A DNA stretch of 64,000 nucleotides from the NCBI RefSeq assembly GCF_009295515.1, contig NZ_RQVV01000003.1:62001-126000 (forward strand), given 5' to 3'. Of the stretch, positions 37,384-47,108 are shown one piece after another; the stretch's first letter is position 1; each line of letters begins with the position of its first letter. The position numbers and the translations under genes were made by a program. This DNA comes from Erwinia endophytica (GTDB lineage Bacteria > Pseudomonadota > Gammaproteobacteria > Enterobacterales > Enterobacteriaceae). The notes under the pieces are model-generated. The model was not told the DNA's origin. It saw nothing but the letters and a program-made list of their open reading frames with translations, and ran no database searches.

Positions 37384-37830
37384 ATGTTCGACCTGACACT
37401 GTTTATTCTGCTGTTTCTGGCCGCGCTGAGTTACTTCAGTCATAATTTGACCGTCGCTATTGCGTTGCTGGTGTTGATCGTGGTGCGAATGACGCCGCTC
37501 AACAGCCTCTTTCCCTGGATTGAAAAGCAGGGAGTGACGCTGGGGATCATCATCCTGACCATTGGCGTCATGGCCCCGATCGCCAGCGGCGCGATCCCAA
37601 CCAGCACGTTGATGCATTCTTTTATGAACTGGAAGTCACTGCTCGCTATTGCGGTGGGGATCTTTGTTTCCTGGGTGGGTGGCCGTGGCGTGAATCTGAT
37701 GAGTTCGCAACCTACGGTGGTTGGCGGTTTGTTGATCGGCACGATTATCGGCGTCTCACTGTTTCGTGGCGTACCGGTCGGGCCGTTGATTGCGGCGGGG
37801 CTGGTCTCCCTGTTTATCGGCAAAATGTAG
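37384..37830 (+). CDS. yeaL: YeaL family inner-membrane protein (DUF441)
   Basis: A 148-residue membrane protein with four hydrophobic stretches, closely similar to E. coli YeaL ([56 protein letters not shown]). Function unknown. The ATG at 37384 (MFDLTLF) matches the family start; the GTG at 37372 is four codons upstream. Single gene, convergent with the glutamate dehydrogenase across a strong hairpin. Confidence 0.93.
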   Translation: MFDLTLFILLFLAALSYFSHNLTVAIALLVLIVVRMTPLNSLFPWIEKQGVTLGIIILTIGVMAPIASGAIPTSTLMHSFMNWKSLLAIAVGIFVSWVGGRGVNLMSSQPTVVGGLLIGTIIGVSLFRGVPVGPLIAAGLVSLFIGKM

Positions 37831-37850
37831 CCGTCTTGCCGTGGTGATGG

Positions 37851-37883
37851 AGAGCGGACGACATATTTCCGTCCGCTCTTTAC
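37851..37883. terminator. Bidirectional terminator between yeaL and glutamate dehydrogenase
   Basis: A 10-bp perfect stem AGAGCGGACG / CGTCCGCTCT, with TTTAC after it on the plus strand, between convergent genes. Confidence 0.75.
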
Positions 37884-37892
37884 TAAAAAGCG

Positions 37893-39167
37893 TTAACCTG
37901 GATAAATTCCGCGATCTTTCCGTGCCAGCAGAATACGCTCGCAGGCCACGATATAAGCGGCGGTACGCAGGCTGCACTCTTTTTCTCTGGCCTTGTCCCA
38001 AATGTGGACCATCGCGTCAGTCATGAGCTTGTCCATTCGCTGGTTGATTTCATTCTCGCTCCAGAAAAAACTGGCCATGTCCTGCACCCATTCGAAGTAA
38101 CTGACCGTCACACCGCCAGCATTGCAGATAACATCTGGTACGACGGTGATGCCGCGTGCGCTGAGTACATCGTCAGCTTCCGGATAGGTTGGGCCGTTTG
38201 CACCTTCCAGCACCAACTTGCAGCTCAGCTTCTCTGCGCGTTCGCGGGTAATCTGGCCTTCCAGCGCCGCCGGGATCAATATATCCATTTGTACGTGCCA
38301 GAATGCGTCGCTGGCAATCTCTTCGGCGCCGTTGAATCCGGCTATTTTCTTGTGCCGGGCTTGCCATGCGGACAGGGCCGGCAGATCAATGCCACTGGCG
38401 TTAAACAGCGTGGCAGAATGGTCCTGGACAGCCACCACACGCGCGCCGGTAGCGACAAACAGTCGTGCGGCCTCGCTACCCACATTACCGTATCCTTGCA
38501 GCGCGACTCTGCTGTCCGCAATCTCAATGCCCAAACGGCGTGCTACTTCGCAGCCAGTGACAAAGACTCCGCGTCCGGTGGCTTTCTCCCGGCCCAGCGA
38601 CCCGCCGAGATGGACCGGTTTGCCCGTTACCACGCCGGTGACGGTGGTGCCGTGGTTCATGGAATAGGTGTCCATCATCCACGCCATCACTTTGCTATTG
38701 GTACCAACATCGGGGGCCGGAATATCCTTCTGCGGTCCGATGATTACGCCAATTTCACTGGTGTAGCGACGGGTCAGCCGTTCAAGCTCACTTTCTGAAA
38801 GCGTAAAGGGATCAACGCGAATACCGCCTTTGGCACCGCCATAAGGCAGATTCACTGCCGCGCATTTAATGGTCATCCAGGCGGAAAGCGCCATGACTTC
38901 GTTCAGGTCAACATTCGGATGATAGCGAATACCGCCTTTACCTGGCCCACGAGAAAGATTGTGTTGAACACGGAAACCTTCAAAGTGACGGATGGAACCG
39001 TCGTCCATTTGTAATGGAATATCAACAATCAGCGCGCGTTTGGGATGCCGGAGAGTCTCTATCCAGCGGGCAAGATCACCCAGATAGGGAGCGACACGGT
39101 CGATTTGTTGCAAATAAGTTGACCATGCGGTTGTGCTGCTGTCGGAAACGTAGGATAGCTTGTTCAT
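37893..39167 (-). CDS. Glu/Leu/Phe/Val dehydrogenase, probable NAD-type glutamate dehydrogenase
   Basis: A 424-residue amino-acid dehydrogenase with the family signature [13 protein letters not shown], catalytic lysine in [14 protein letters not shown], substrate-side aspartate in DIPAPDVGT, and nucleotide motif [10 protein letters not shown]. The length and sequence are nearer the NAD-dependent bacillus/archaeal type (RocG/GudB-like) than the 447-residue NADP enzyme GdhA of E. coli, so it may run mainly towards 2-oxoglutarate and ammonia. Cofactor choice is inferred, not proven. Monocistronic. Confidence 0.9.
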   Translation of the reverse strand: MNKLSYVSDSSTTAWSTYLQQIDRVAPYLGDLARWIETLRHPKRALIVDIPLQMDDGSIRHFEGFRVQHNLSRGPGKGGIRYHPNVDLNEVMALSAWMTIKCAAVNLPYGGAKGGIRVDPFTLSESELERLTRRYTSEIGVIIGPQKDIPAPDVGTNSKVMAWMMDTYSMNHGTTVTGVVTGKPVHLGGSLGREKATGRGVFVTGCEVARRLGIEIADSRVALQGYGNVGSEAARLFVATGARVVAVQDHSATLFNASGIDLPALSAWQARHKKIAGFNGAEEIASDAFWHVQMDILIPAALEGQITRERAEKLSCKLVLEGANGPTYPEADDVLSARGITVVPDVICNAGGVTVSYFEWVQDMASFFWSENEINQRMDKLMTDAMVHIWDKAREKECSLRTAAYIVACERILLARKDRGIYPG

Positions 39168-39676
39168 AACAAACCTTTATTTAGTTAGTTATATATGCTG
39201 GAAATAAGACGTATTGTGAGTTCATATGACTAATGCACGGCTGAATCTATCATTAAAATTATGTGTTTAATATATTAAATCAATGTTAAGTTCTGCAAAA
39301 AGGGGACAGGAAGAGTAATGAATTGCGCCAATGAGTCCCTGCGCGCCAGAGATAATCTCGCTTTTCATATTTTTTATGCAGATAAAGTGCATATCAATGG
39401 TGTTGGTATTATTTTGCAAAACTTTGAATGCGATCAAATTCAGCCACAGTTGCGGCGTCGGCGCTCATGGTCGGGCGACAATCAATCGCCAGGAGCGGCT
39501 TTTACCATGATGCTCGCTGGCAGCAACGGCTACAGTGGGAAAATGGATGAAGAATGTGCAAAAAGACGGTTTGAATGGTGGAAGCGGGGGAGAAACAACG
39601 CTCATCTTTGCCTGAATCGTCGCAAGCAGGTATTCTGTTGCCCGTATTTACTGAGACAGTTTCAATTGAGGTCGAC
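39168..39676. other. 509-bp gap between divergent glutamate dehydrogenase and fabV
   Basis: Holds the two promoters. The dehydrogenase side (39169-39300) is AT-rich with several -10-like TATATT/TATATG elements. A plus-strand open frame at 39318-39680 has no convincing ribosome site and reads as chance. Nothing else is recognised. Confidence 0.4.
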
Positions 39677-40873
39677 ATGATTATTAAACCACGTATCCGT
39701 GGCTTCATCTGTGTTACTGCCCATCCGGCGGGTTGCAAAGCTAACGTTGAAAAACAGATCGAGTACGTCACTCAGCATGGACAGATCCCCCATGGTCCGA
39801 AAAAAGTGCTGGTGATTGGCGCTTCTACCGGTTACGGCATGGCAGCCCGTATTTCCGCGGCCTTTGGTTGCGGTGCCGCTACGTTGGGTGTGTTCTTTGA
39901 GCGTCCAGGCGAAGAAAACAAACCCGCTACCGCTGGCTGGTATAACTCTGCGGCGTTTACCGAGTTTGCTGAAGCGAAAGGACTGTATGCAAAAAGCATC
40001 AACGGCGACGCTTACTCTGATGAAGTGAAGCAGCGAACGATTGAACTGATTAAACAGGATTTAGGGCAGGTTGATCTGGTGGTGTACAGCCTGGCCGCGC
40101 CGCGCCGTACTCATCCGAAAACCGGTGAAGTGTTTAACTCTACCCTGAAACCCGTGGGTAAGACCCTGACTACCCGTGGTCTGAACACGGATAAAGAGAC
40201 GATCACTGACATCACGCTGGAGCCTGCCAGCCAGGAAGAGATCGAAGGTACGGTGGCGGTGATGGGCGGTGAAGACTGGCAAATGTGGATTGACGCGCTG
40301 AAAGAGGCCGGGGTGTTGGCTGACGGAGCGAAGACCACCGCCTTTACCTATTTGGGCGAGCAGATCACTCACGATATCTACTGGAACGGTTCAATCGGTG
40401 AAGCGAAAAAGGATCTGGACAAGCGCGTACTGACCCTTCGCGAGACGCTGGCCGAAAAAGGCGGCGATGCGCGCGTTGCAGTACTGAAAGCAGTGGTGAC
40501 CCAGGCCAGTTCAGCGATCCCGGTGATGCCGCTGTATCTGTCACTGTTGTTCAAAGTGATGAAAGAGAAAGGCACACACGAAGGTTGTATTGAACAGGTT
40601 TATGGCTTGTTCAAAGACAGTCTGTATGGCGCCTCGCCGATTCTGGATGATGCCGGTCGTCTGCGTGCGGACTATAAAGAGCTGAAGTCAGACGTACAGG
40701 ATGAGGTGGTCAGACTGTGGCCGACGGTGACCAATGAAAATCTGCATGAACTCACTGATTTCAGTGGTTATAAAACGGAATTCATGCAGCTGTTTGGTTT
40801 CGGCCTGCCAGGCGTGGATTATGATGCTGACGTCAATCCAGACGTGAAAATCAAAAACCTGGTACAAATGTAA
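39677..40873 (+). CDS. fabV: Enoyl-ACP/CoA reductase FabV
   Basis: A 398-residue NADH-dependent trans-2-enoyl reductase of the FabV class, the last step of the fatty-acid elongation cycle. The FabV active site is the Tyr-X8-Lys spacing in [11 protein letters not shown], and the nucleotide loop is [16 protein letters not shown]. The start is the ATG at 39677 ([20 protein letters not shown]) with GAGG upstream; the open frame continues to 39575 but that part is not family-like. E. coli uses FabI; FabV occurs in Yersinia, Vibrio and Pseudomonas and is naturally insensitive to triclosan. Whether fabI is also present cannot be seen. Confidence 0.95.
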   Translation: MIIKPRIRGFICVTAHPAGCKANVEKQIEYVTQHGQIPHGPKKVLVIGASTGYGMAARISAAFGCGAATLGVFFERPGEENKPATAGWYNSAAFTEFAEAKGLYAKSINGDAYSDEVKQRTIELIKQDLGQVDLVVYSLAAPRRTHPKTGEVFNSTLKPVGKTLTTRGLNTDKETITDITLEPASQEEIEGTVAVMGGEDWQMWIDALKEAGVLADGAKTTAFTYLGEQITHDIYWNGSIGEAKKDLDKRVLTLRETLAEKGGDARVAVLKAVVTQASSAIPVMPLYLSLLFKVMKEKGTHEGCIEQVYGLFKDSLYGASPILDDAGRLRADYKELKSDVQDEVVRLWPTVTNENLHELTDFSGYKTEFMQLFGFGLPGVDYDADVNPDVKIKNLVQM

Positions 40874-40898
40874 TTCTGTCGGATGTAACGACAAATAC

Positions 40899-40928
40899 AT
40901 GCCGGTCATACGATCGGCATTATTTTTA
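40899..40928 (+). terminator. fabV terminator
   Basis: ATGCCG / CGGCAT stem followed by TATTTTTAT, 26 bp after the stop. Confidence 0.8.
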
Positions 40929-41104
40929 TCTCTATTGGGTTCCCATCGCTCATTACAGAATTGACCCTTTTTTTGCTCATTATGTGGTGTTTAAGTTCAG
41001 CGATGGCTTCCTGGATGACCAGGAATCAAGTGTGCTTAATTATGTGCAGGTGTTTTTTTTGCACACTTCTCCAATGCGCTGATTTTAAACAGTTTAGCCT
41101 GGTA

Positions 41105-41401
41105 TCAGAATGTTCGTTTGAACGGCTTAACGGTGACCTGCTTATAAACGCCCGCCGCGATATACGGGTCATCCTGCGCCCAGGATTGCGCCGCCTCCAG
41201 CGATGGGAACTCGGCAATGATTGTCGAACCGCTGAAGCCAGCCGCGCCAGGGTCATTACTGTCTACGGTGGGCATCGGGCCCGCAACGATCAGACGGCCT
41301 TCATCTCGCAGTAATTGCAGACGTGCGAGATGAGCAGGGCGTACGGCAGTACGCTTTTCCAGTGAGTCGGCATTATCTTCTGCATAAATTACGTAGAGCA
41401 C
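41105..41401 (-). CDS. yciI: YciI family protein
   Basis: A 98-residue ferredoxin-like dimeric protein close to E. coli YciI ([28 protein letters not shown] with the conserved His, [24 protein letters not shown]). The conserved His and Asp form a putative active site, but the reaction is unknown. It is divergent from tonB, as in E. coli, where the two are also neighbours. Confidence 0.93.
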   Translation of the reverse strand: MLYVIYAEDNADSLEKRTAVRPAHLARLQLLRDEGRLIVAGPMPTVDSNDPGAAGFSGSTIIAEFPSLEAAQSWAQDDPYIAAGVYKQVTVKPFKRTF

Positions 41402-41556
41402 GTTTATAACTCCTGTCGGGTCAGTAAGATTTGTCCATCACGTTAAGTCATCATTAAGGATTCTGCAAACGAAAGATAGCCAGGTTTTGCTTCCGATAGT
41501 TTTGGGAAATTTTTTGACGGAAACAGACTGACTCATGCAGGGTAGTTATTGAAACT

Positions 41557-41579
41557 GATTGCTATTTGCATTTAAAATC
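41557..41579. promoter_or_regulatory. Likely Fur-controlled tonB promoter region
   Basis: The stretch from GATTGCTATTTGC to ATTTAAAATC upstream of tonB is AT-rich, contains GATT...AATC symmetry and, as I recall, resembles the E. coli tonB promoter/Fur region. Iron control is expected from E. coli. The match to the 19-bp Fur consensus is partial. Confidence 0.5.
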
Positions 41580-41607
41580 ACGCTTCAATACTTACAGCAG
41601 AAAGATT

Positions 41608-42372
41608 ATGACGACGCTGACCGAAAATTCTTTACCCCGCCATGTTTCGCTGCCGGTGCTGTTCTCTATTGGGCTGCATGCGGTGGTGATAGGGGGAATA
41701 CTTTATGCTTCTTTTCACCAGGTTGCTGAAGTGCCTAAAGCGTCTCAGCCCATGAGTGTTTCGCTGGTGGCGCCAGAGGTGCAACCAGAGCCACAGGCTG
41801 CACCTCAGCCCGCGGCCGAGCCGGTCCCTGAACCTAAATCAGAGCCGGAACCACAACCAGAACCAGAACCAGAACCAGAGCCACCCAAAGCGGAGCCAGT
41901 CGTTATCCCTAAACCGCTACCAAAACCCCGGCCGAAACCGAAGCCGCTGAAAAAGGAAGCGGTAAAACCGAAAAAAGAGTTGAAGCCGCATACGGAACCG
42001 CGTCAGACCACGCTGTTTAAAGACGATAAGACTGCCACCGCAGATAAACCGTCTACCGCGCCGCAAACGTCATCAACACCCGCACCGGCCTCTGCGGCTT
42101 CAACCGGACCGAAGGCGCTGCATGTGACTAAACCCACCTATCCGGCCCGGGCTTCTGCATTGCGGATAGAAGGGCGGGTGCGGGTGCAGTTCGACGTGGA
42201 CAGTTCTGGTCAGGTCGATAATATCCGTATTCTCTCAGCCGAGCCGCGTAATATGTTTGAGCGTGCAGTGAGAACGGCGATGAAGACATGGCGTTATCAG
42301 TCTGGTAAGCCAGGGAAAGATTTAACGATGAGCATCGTCTTCAAAATCAACGGTGGTTCCAGCATTGAATAA
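41608..42372 (+). CDS. tonB: TonB energy transducer
   Basis: A 254-residue protein that couples proton motive force (with ExbB/ExbD) to outer-membrane receptors for siderophores and vitamin B12. N-terminal uncleaved anchor VLFSIGLHAVVIGGILYASF with the conserved Ser/His face, a Pro-Glu then Pro-Lys rich periplasmic spacer (about residues 60-135), and the C-terminal receptor-contact domain (PTYPARASALRIEGRVRVQF, AMKTWRYQSGKPG). The ATG at 41608 (MTTLTENSLP) is chosen over 41566. A run of CCAGAA units encodes part of the Pro-Glu spacer. Confidence 0.95.
   Translation: MTTLTENSLPRHVSLPVLFSIGLHAVVIGGILYASFHQVAEVPKASQPMSVSLVAPEVQPEPQAAPQPAAEPVPEPKSEPEPQPEPEPEPEPPKAEPVVIPKPLPKPRPKPKPLKKEAVKPKKELKPHTEPRQTTLFKDDKTATADKPSTAPQTSSTPAPASAASTGPKALHVTKPTYPARASALRIEGRVRVQFDVDSSGQVDNIRILSAEPRNMFERAVRTAMKTWRYQSGKPGKDLTMSIVFKINGGSSIE
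41845..41880 (+). repeat. Hexanucleotide repeat in tonB
   Basis: Six consecutive units of CCAGAA or one- to two-base variants (three exact) encode the Pro-Glu/Pro-Gln dipeptides of the TonB spacer. In-frame slippage would change spacer length without breaking the gene. Confidence 0.85.
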
Positions 42373-42583
42373 CGCGATAGCGGCTTCCTCTCGCAAAACG
42401 TCAGACAAGGGGGGAGGCGGTGCAAGAAAGAGGATGTAGAAAAGTATCGGGAGAATGCAGTCCGGGCATCAAAGAACAAACATTGTCTTGCATGGCGCGC
42501 AGTTCCTGACTGGTGCCCGGTCTATCATGCTCAGCGTCTGTTGACTTCAGAGAAGTATCCTTTATAGCGATAAAATGCGCTTT

Positions 42584-43015
42584 TCAGTTCTGCACATCGG
42601 CCTGAAAATGGCTTTTCTCCGGAGGCAGCGGGCGGGATTTGCCGTTAGCGTCCACCGCGACGTAGATAAACACCGCTTCGGTCGTACAGTAATGTTGTCC
42701 GAGCGGCTCGGAAGCGACTTTCTTAATCCACACTTCGACATTGATAGTGATTGAACTGCTGCCGGTACGAATGCAGCGGGCATGACAACTCACTACATCC
42801 CCGACGGCAACCGGTTTAAGAAACGTCATGCCATCAGCTCGTACAGTAACCACACGTCCTCCAGCAATTTCTTTTGCCAGGATCGCGCCCCCCATATCCA
42901 TCTGCGACATCAGCCAACCACCAAAAATATCACCATTGGCATTGGTGTCGGCAGGCATGGCCAGGGTTCGCAGTACCATCTCACCCTGCGGGAGTCTGTT
43001 TTTATCGTCGTTCAT
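42584..43015 (-). CDS. yciA: Acyl-CoA thioesterase YciA
   Basis: A 143-residue hotdog-fold thioesterase that hydrolyses a wide range of acyl-CoAs, preventing CoA trapping. The family motif TNANGDIFGGWLMSQMDMGGAI contains the catalytic Asn-Asp pair, and DGMTFLKPVAVGDVV follows. The length is slightly above the 132 residues of E. coli YciA. It is first after tonB in a convergent arrangement and downstream of yciB on the same strand, as in E. coli. Confidence 0.94.
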   Translation of the reverse strand: MNDDKNRLPQGEMVLRTLAMPADTNANGDIFGGWLMSQMDMGGAILAKEIAGGRVVTVRADGMTFLKPVAVGDVVSCHARCIRTGSSSITINVEVWIKKVASEPLGQHYCTTEAVFIYVAVDANGKSRPLPPEKSHFQADVQN

Positions 43016-43069
43016 TGTCTTGCTTCCAGGAATTTAAAGATAAGCCCGACAGGTGCCGGACCCGATGAT

Positions 43070-43609
43070 TTATTTTTCTTCTTGTTGTGGCATCAGACGG
43101 TAGATATACAGACCGCTGATAAGGGTAAAGAGCAGCGTCAGGCCTGTCAGACCAAACACTTTAAAATTAACCCAAAACGCCTGAGATAACCAAAATGCGA
43201 CATAAATATTTGCCAGGCCGCAGGCGAGGAAGAATATCGCCCAGGCAATGTTCAGCTTACGCCAGGCAAATTCGGGCAGTTGCAGCTCTTTTCCCAGCAT
43301 GCTCTGGATCAACGGCTGTTTCATCCAGAACTGGCTGAACAGTAAAGCCAGTGCGAACAGTGAGTAGATGACGGTGACTTTCCACTTGATGAACTCATCA
43401 TTGTGGAATACCAGCGTCAGGGTGCCGAACACCGCGACCAACACGAAGGTGAAGATGGTCATTTTTTCAACTTTACGGAACAGCAGCCAACTGGCGCCCA
43501 GCGCCAGTGCGGTTGCCACAATCAGCGCCCCGGAGGCGACAAAGATATCGTACAGTTTGTAGAAAATGAAAAAGACCACGAGTGGAAGGAAATCGAGCAA
43601 TTGTTTCAT
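43070..43609 (-). CDS. yciB: Septation protein A / YciB inner-membrane protein
   Basis: A 179-residue polytopic inner-membrane protein, the same length as E. coli YciB. Five or six hydrophobic segments are visible ([59 protein letters not shown]). It is linked to envelope synthesis and, in Shigella, to septation and spread. The ATG at 43609 (MKQLLDFLP) matches the family and is preferred to 43621. Likely co-transcribed with yciC and yciA. Confidence 0.93.
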   Translation of the reverse strand: MKQLLDFLPLVVFFIFYKLYDIFVASGALIVATALALGASWLLFRKVEKMTIFTFVLVAVFGTLTLVFHNDEFIKWKVTVIYSLFALALLFSQFWMKQPLIQSMLGKELQLPEFAWRKLNIAWAIFFLACGLANIYVAFWLSQAFWVNFKVFGLTGLTLLFTLISGLYIYRLMPQQEEK

Positions 43610-43684
43610 GAGGGATCCCAAATACCAGACGGATACAAAATATCAGGTTATCACTGCGTGCCCCTCAGGACACGCAACCGCAGG

Positions 43685-44422
43685 TTAACGTAACAACATA
43701 TACAGGCGATAAAGATAAATAATCAGTATGGCTGAAAGGAGGTTACTCACGGCGTTCATTGCTACCGACGCGACATTAGCCGGTAGTACGGTCAATGACG
43801 ATGCCAGCAGTAATACCGCAATCTTCGCCAGTAGCCAGACAGCCACGCCAGGTGCGACAACCTTCATTTGTCCCCACACCAGACGCATACTGAGGCGCAT
43901 TGCCGCGAAGATACCGGTTTGTTCGGTGGTGAGGATAATCGGCGCCAGGGCCAGAACGATAGCGAGAATGATCCCCGGAACAACCAGTACCATGAAACCC
44001 AATTGCACCACCAGCGTCATAATAAAGACCAACAGCAGCAGGCGGGGCAGCCGTGGGGCAGAGGTCCCAATGGCGTGTAGCGCACTGACGCGCTGGCCGG
44101 CAGAAACCATCGGTATCAGACTTAACATGGCACCCAGCAGCAGGGTGTTGCCGACCAGTGAAGCAAAGGTACCGGCAGCAGAAGCGCGCAGCAGGATGCG
44201 CTGCTGGTCTGGTGACATATTTTGCACCATTTCCAGCAGGCTCATGCCGGAGTCACTGCCGCCGTCAGCAAGAATAGAAAGTTGATCGGCATCGGGCGTC
44301 AGCGCGTGACCGATCAAGACGGTAATAAATGAAGTCAGTAGTGAAATCAGCACGATAGTGATCAACTGATGACGAAAAAAATTTCCCGTGTCACGGTATA
44401 AAGAACCTGCCGTGAAAGACAT
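43685..44422 (-). CDS. yciC: YciC family inner-membrane protein (UPF0259)
   Basis: A 245-residue membrane protein with six predicted helices, matching E. coli YciC ([58 protein letters not shown]). Function unknown. The ATG at 44422 has AAGGAG five bases upstream; the GTG at 44428 overlaps that site and is rejected. First gene of yciC-yciB-yciA. Confidence 0.93.
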   Translation of the reverse strand: MSFTAGSLYRDTGNFFRHQLITIVLISLLTSFITVLIGHALTPDADQLSILADGGSDSGMSLLEMVQNMSPDQQRILLRASAAGTFASLVGNTLLLGAMLSLIPMVSAGQRVSALHAIGTSAPRLPRLLLLVFIMTLVVQLGFMVLVVPGIILAIVLALAPIILTTEQTGIFAAMRLSMRLVWGQMKVVAPGVAVWLLAKIAVLLLASSLTVLPANVASVAMNAVSNLLSAILIIYLYRLYMLLR

Positions 44423-44445
44423 GTACACTCCTTGAAAAACTGGAA

Positions 44446-44865
44446 TTAGCGATCCGGTGATTGTACATGGTCTGACGCTAACCTGGCACCCTGACTTGCA
44501 TAACTTTCGATTAAAGATGAGGTGATCGGTTCAAATAACGGGGGAAGACCATAATGCGCTCTGGCGCGGTCACAGGCCTCGTTACGTACGCCACCCTCGC
44601 CAGAAGGCGTGAACTCTCGACAGGGTGTCGGTCGTTGTGCATAAATTCCACAGGAAACACATTGGCCGATTTCGCCTTCCAGCGCCACACAACGGGACGA
44701 GCGAGTATTGGTTCCCCGCATATTGCGCATAAACAGGTTCAGCGGTTCGGTTAACGCTGTCGGGACCCATCCGCCGCCATCATCGGCTTCTGCCCAATAA
44801 AACGAAACACGAAAATGAGCGCAGCAAGCGCCGCAGTTGAGACAAGAATTGAGGTTTTCGCTCAT
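44446..44865 (-). CDS. YkgJ-type cysteine-cluster protein (UPF0153)
   Basis: A 139-residue protein with a dense cysteine pattern: [15 protein letters not shown] at the N-terminus, then [20 protein letters not shown] and RPTPCREF. This spacing is typical of the Fe-S- or zinc-binding UPF0153/YkgJ family, whose reaction is unknown. It lies 23 bp upstream of yciC on the same strand. In E. coli the yciC-ompW gap has no such gene, so this is a lineage difference. Confidence 0.85.
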   Translation of the reverse strand: MSENLNSCLNCGACCAHFRVSFYWAEADDGGGWVPTALTEPLNLFMRNMRGTNTRSSRCVALEGEIGQCVSCGIYAQRPTPCREFTPSGEGGVRNEACDRARAHYGLPPLFEPITSSLIESYASQGARLASDHVQSPDR

Positions 44866-44982
44866 CTGATTACCCGCCCCCCCTGAGGCATCGAACCAAA
44901 ATCACATTATGGGAGATCGTTAACATAGGCTGGTGCCCCGGGGGGCACAAGTACAAATTATGCGTTTACGCAACGGCAAAAT

Positions 44983-44996
44983 TTGATCTAAATCAA
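44983..44996. promoter_or_regulatory. FNR site upstream of ompW
   Basis: TTGATCTAAATCAA is a perfect match to the FNR consensus TTGAT-N4-ATCAA. It lies 144 bp before the ompW start. FNR activation of ompW under oxygen limitation is known in E. coli. Confidence 0.85.
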
Positions 44997-45095
44997 TTCA
45001 TTGTTTTTTAAGAACTTTAAAAGAAATGATTTACATGATCTTTCTGCAAATAAGGGTAAAGATAGCGCAGATAAAATTCACCGTAGTGTAAAAGT

Positions 45096-45124
45096 GCTTA
45101 AATATAACGAGCGCTTAAATATAA
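45096..45124 (+). repeat. 12-bp direct repeat before ompW
   Basis: GCTTAAATATAA occurs at 45096-45107 and 45113-45124, ending 16 bp before the ompW start, so it is probably in or just upstream of the transcribed leader. It could be a protein-binding site or a promoter duplication. Confidence 0.75.
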
Positions 45125-45140
45125 TTACAGAGGAGTGGTT

Positions 45141-45773
45141 ATGAAATTCAAAGCATTGGCACTGGCAGTTGCGACTCTGTTACCAGGGATCGCTTCCGCC
45201 CATCAGGCGGGCGATTTTTTCATCCGTGCGGGAACCGCCACCGTGCGTCCTACCGGTGGGTCTGATAATGTTCTGGGGTTGGGCGAGTTTGATGTCAGTA
45301 ACAATACTCAACTGGGTCTGACCTTTACCTATATGGCGACCGATAATATCGGTATTGAACTGCTGGGGGCGACGCCTTTTCGTCATAAAGTCGGTCTGGA
45401 CGCTACCGGCACTCTGGCGACGGTGCATCAGTTGCCGCCGACCTTAATGGCGCAGTGGTATTTTATGGGCAATACCAGCAAATGGCAGCCCTATGTCGGT
45501 GTCGGTATTAATTACACGATGTTCTATAACTCGGATTTCAACCAGACCGGCCGCGATGCGGGACTGAGTAATCTTAGTGTGAAAAACTCCTGGGGTGTGG
45601 CTGGGCAGGTGGGGCTGGATTACCAGTTAACGCCAGACTGGATGCTGAACGCTTCACTGTGGTACATGGACATTGACACCAAAGTACGCTTCAACGCGGG
45701 CGAGAGCCGCCAGAGCATTGATACGAATATCAACCCGTTTGTGTTCTTCTTTGGCGCGGGTTACCGTTTCTGA
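45141..45773 (+). CDS. ompW: Outer-membrane protein OmpW
   Basis: A 210-residue eight-stranded beta-barrel with a signal peptide (ALALAVATLLPGIASA|HQAGDF). Family segments: RAGTATVRPTGGSDNVLG, QLGLTFTYMATDNIGIELL, HQLPPTLMAQWYF and the C-terminal aromatic end GAGYRF needed for barrel assembly. OmpW forms a narrow hydrophobic channel and is linked to osmotic and oxygen stress. The ATG at 45141 has GAGGAG five bases before it; the GTG at 45135 lies inside that site. Confidence 0.95.
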   Translation: MKFKALALAVATLLPGIASAHQAGDFFIRAGTATVRPTGGSDNVLGLGEFDVSNNTQLGLTFTYMATDNIGIELLGATPFRHKVGLDATGTLATVHQLPPTLMAQWYFMGNTSKWQPYVGVGINYTMFYNSDFNQTGRDAGLSNLSVKNSWGVAGQVGLDYQLTPDWMLNASLWYMDIDTKVRFNAGESRQSIDTNINPFVFFFGAGYRF

Positions 45774-45790
45774 TCGGATGTCATGAGATA

Positions 45791-45820
45791 AAAAAGGCGC
45801 GGTTCCGCGCCTTTTCTGTT
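45791..45820. terminator. Bidirectional terminator after ompW
   Basis: AAAAGGCGCGG / CCGCGCCTTTT inverted repeat, with T tracts on both sides, between convergent ompW and the BON-domain gene. Confidence 0.88.
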
Positions 45821-45830
45821 TATTTAGAAA

Positions 45831-46145
45831 TTACTTGATCTGCATATTGTTGATAACCGAGGTCACGCCTTTGACGTTACGCGTGATGGAAACGGCACGA
45901 CTAGCCATTTGTGATGAACTGACAAAACCGCTCAGTTGTACGCGACCTTTAAATGTTTCAACGTTGATCTCTGTCGATTTGAGCGTAGCGTCTTTCAGCA
46001 ATTCAGCTTTTACTTTGGTGGTAATCACAGTGTCATCAATGTAGCCACCGGTACCTTCTTTGGTCGGCCCAGGTGCGCAAGCGCTGACCGAAAGAGCCAC
46101 TACTGCCGCAATAACCATGCCGGTCAGGATTCTCATCAACTTCAT
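45831..46145 (-). CDS. BON-domain lipoprotein
   Basis: A 104-residue exported lipoprotein. The lipobox is LSVSAC with the lipidated cysteine C23. The mature part is a single BON domain (IDDTVITTKVKAELLKDATL, INVETFKGRVQLSGFVSS, VKGVTSVINNMQIK), as in OsmY and DolP, which bind phospholipid and respond to envelope or osmotic stress. The ATG at 46145 has GGGAG upstream; the longer open frame is not used. It sits between ompW and trpA, where E. coli carries yciE-yciF-yciG. Confidence 0.9.
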   Translation of the reverse strand: MKLMRILTGMVIAAVVALSVSACAPGPTKEGTGGYIDDTVITTKVKAELLKDATLKSTEINVETFKGRVQLSGFVSSSQMASRAVSITRNVKGVTSVINNMQIK

Positions 46146-46254
46146 TGTATTTCTCCCTGTTATAGTCGATTGGCTTTCGCCGTGATTACAAAACATTTGG
46201 TAGAAGAATCTTAGTCCTGAGTGAAAAATTCGCAATATAATAATAGTAAAAAGA

Positions 46255-46290
46255 TTTTTAAAATAATGCCTTACCAGAAAAGTAAGGCAT
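46255..46290 (-). terminator. trp operon terminator
   Basis: ATGCCTTAC / GTAAGGCAT stem (9 bp), followed on the minus strand by ATTTTAAAAATCTTTTT, 12 bp after the trpA stop. Confidence 0.88.
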
Positions 46291-46301
46291 CATGCGGGGG
46301 A

Positions 46302-47108
46302 TTAACGAGTGGCAGCTTTAAGCGCGGAGACAAACGTCTGCAATGCGGCCAGCATTACCGATGGATTGTGGTGATTTTTCTCGATGATTTTGACGATAGC
46401 CGAGCCGGAAATCGCTCCGGAAGCCCCGGCAGCCAGGGCCTCTTTCACCTGGTCCGGCTCGGAGATACCAAAGCCCTGGATCGGCGGAGCGGCATTGTAT
46501 TCACGCAGTTTGGTCACCAGATGTTGCAATGACAGGCTTTCACCGCGGGTTTCGGCCCCGGTCACGCCAGATCGTGAGAGCAGATAAGTGTAGCCGCGGC
46601 CATGGGAAGCAATTTCACGTAGCAAATCATCATCGGCATTCGGTGGGCAGATGAATATTGGTGCAATACCATGGCGCATCGCTGACTGACGGAACGGAGC
46701 CGATTCCTCAACCGGTACATCAGCAACCAGTACTGAATCCACCCCTGCAGACTGACAACGGGCATAGAAATTGTCGATGCCGTTAGAGAAGACCAGGTTA
46801 GCATACATCAGCAGGCCGATGGGTATTTCCGGGTATTTCTGCCGGATGGTCGCCAGCATCTCGAAGCATTGTGACGGTGTCACGCCTGCCGCAAAAGCGC
46901 GCAGATTAGCGTTCTGAATAGTCGGACCATCGGCCAGCGGATCAGAGAAGGGAATGCCCAGTTCCAGCGCATCAGCACCGCCGGCGACCAGTGCATCAAT
47001 AATTTGCAGTGAAAGCTCAGGAGAAGGATCGCCCAGCGTGACGAAAGGAACGAATGCGCCTTCTTTGCGATCTTTCAGGCGTTTAAAAAGCTGATCATAA
47101 CGTTCCAT
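46302..47108 (-). CDS. trpA: Tryptophan synthase alpha subunit
   Basis: Cleaves indole-3-glycerol phosphate to indole and glyceraldehyde 3-phosphate and channels indole to TrpB. 268 residues, as in E. coli. The catalytic Glu is in [19 protein letters not shown], and the phosphate-binding loops [10 protein letters not shown] and [10 protein letters not shown] are present. Its ATG overlaps the trpB stop (TGATG), the usual translational coupling. Last gene of the operon. Confidence 0.97.
   Translation of the reverse strand: MERYDQLFKRLKDRKEGAFVPFVTLGDPSPELSLQIIDALVAGGADALELGIPFSDPLADGPTIQNANLRAFAAGVTPSQCFEMLATIRQKYPEIPIGLLMYANLVFSNGIDNFYARCQSAGVDSVLVADVPVEESAPFRQSAMRHGIAPIFICPPNADDDLLREIASHGRGYTYLLSRSGVTGAETRGESLSLQHLVTKLREYNAAPPIQGFGISEPDQVKEALAAGASGAISGSAIVKIIEKNHHNPSVMLAALQTFVSALKAATR

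Noticed and set aside
39318-39680. A 120-residue plus-strand frame before fabV
   Set aside because: No ribosome site, odd composition (many Arg, Trp and Cys) and overlap with the fabV start; best read as chance.
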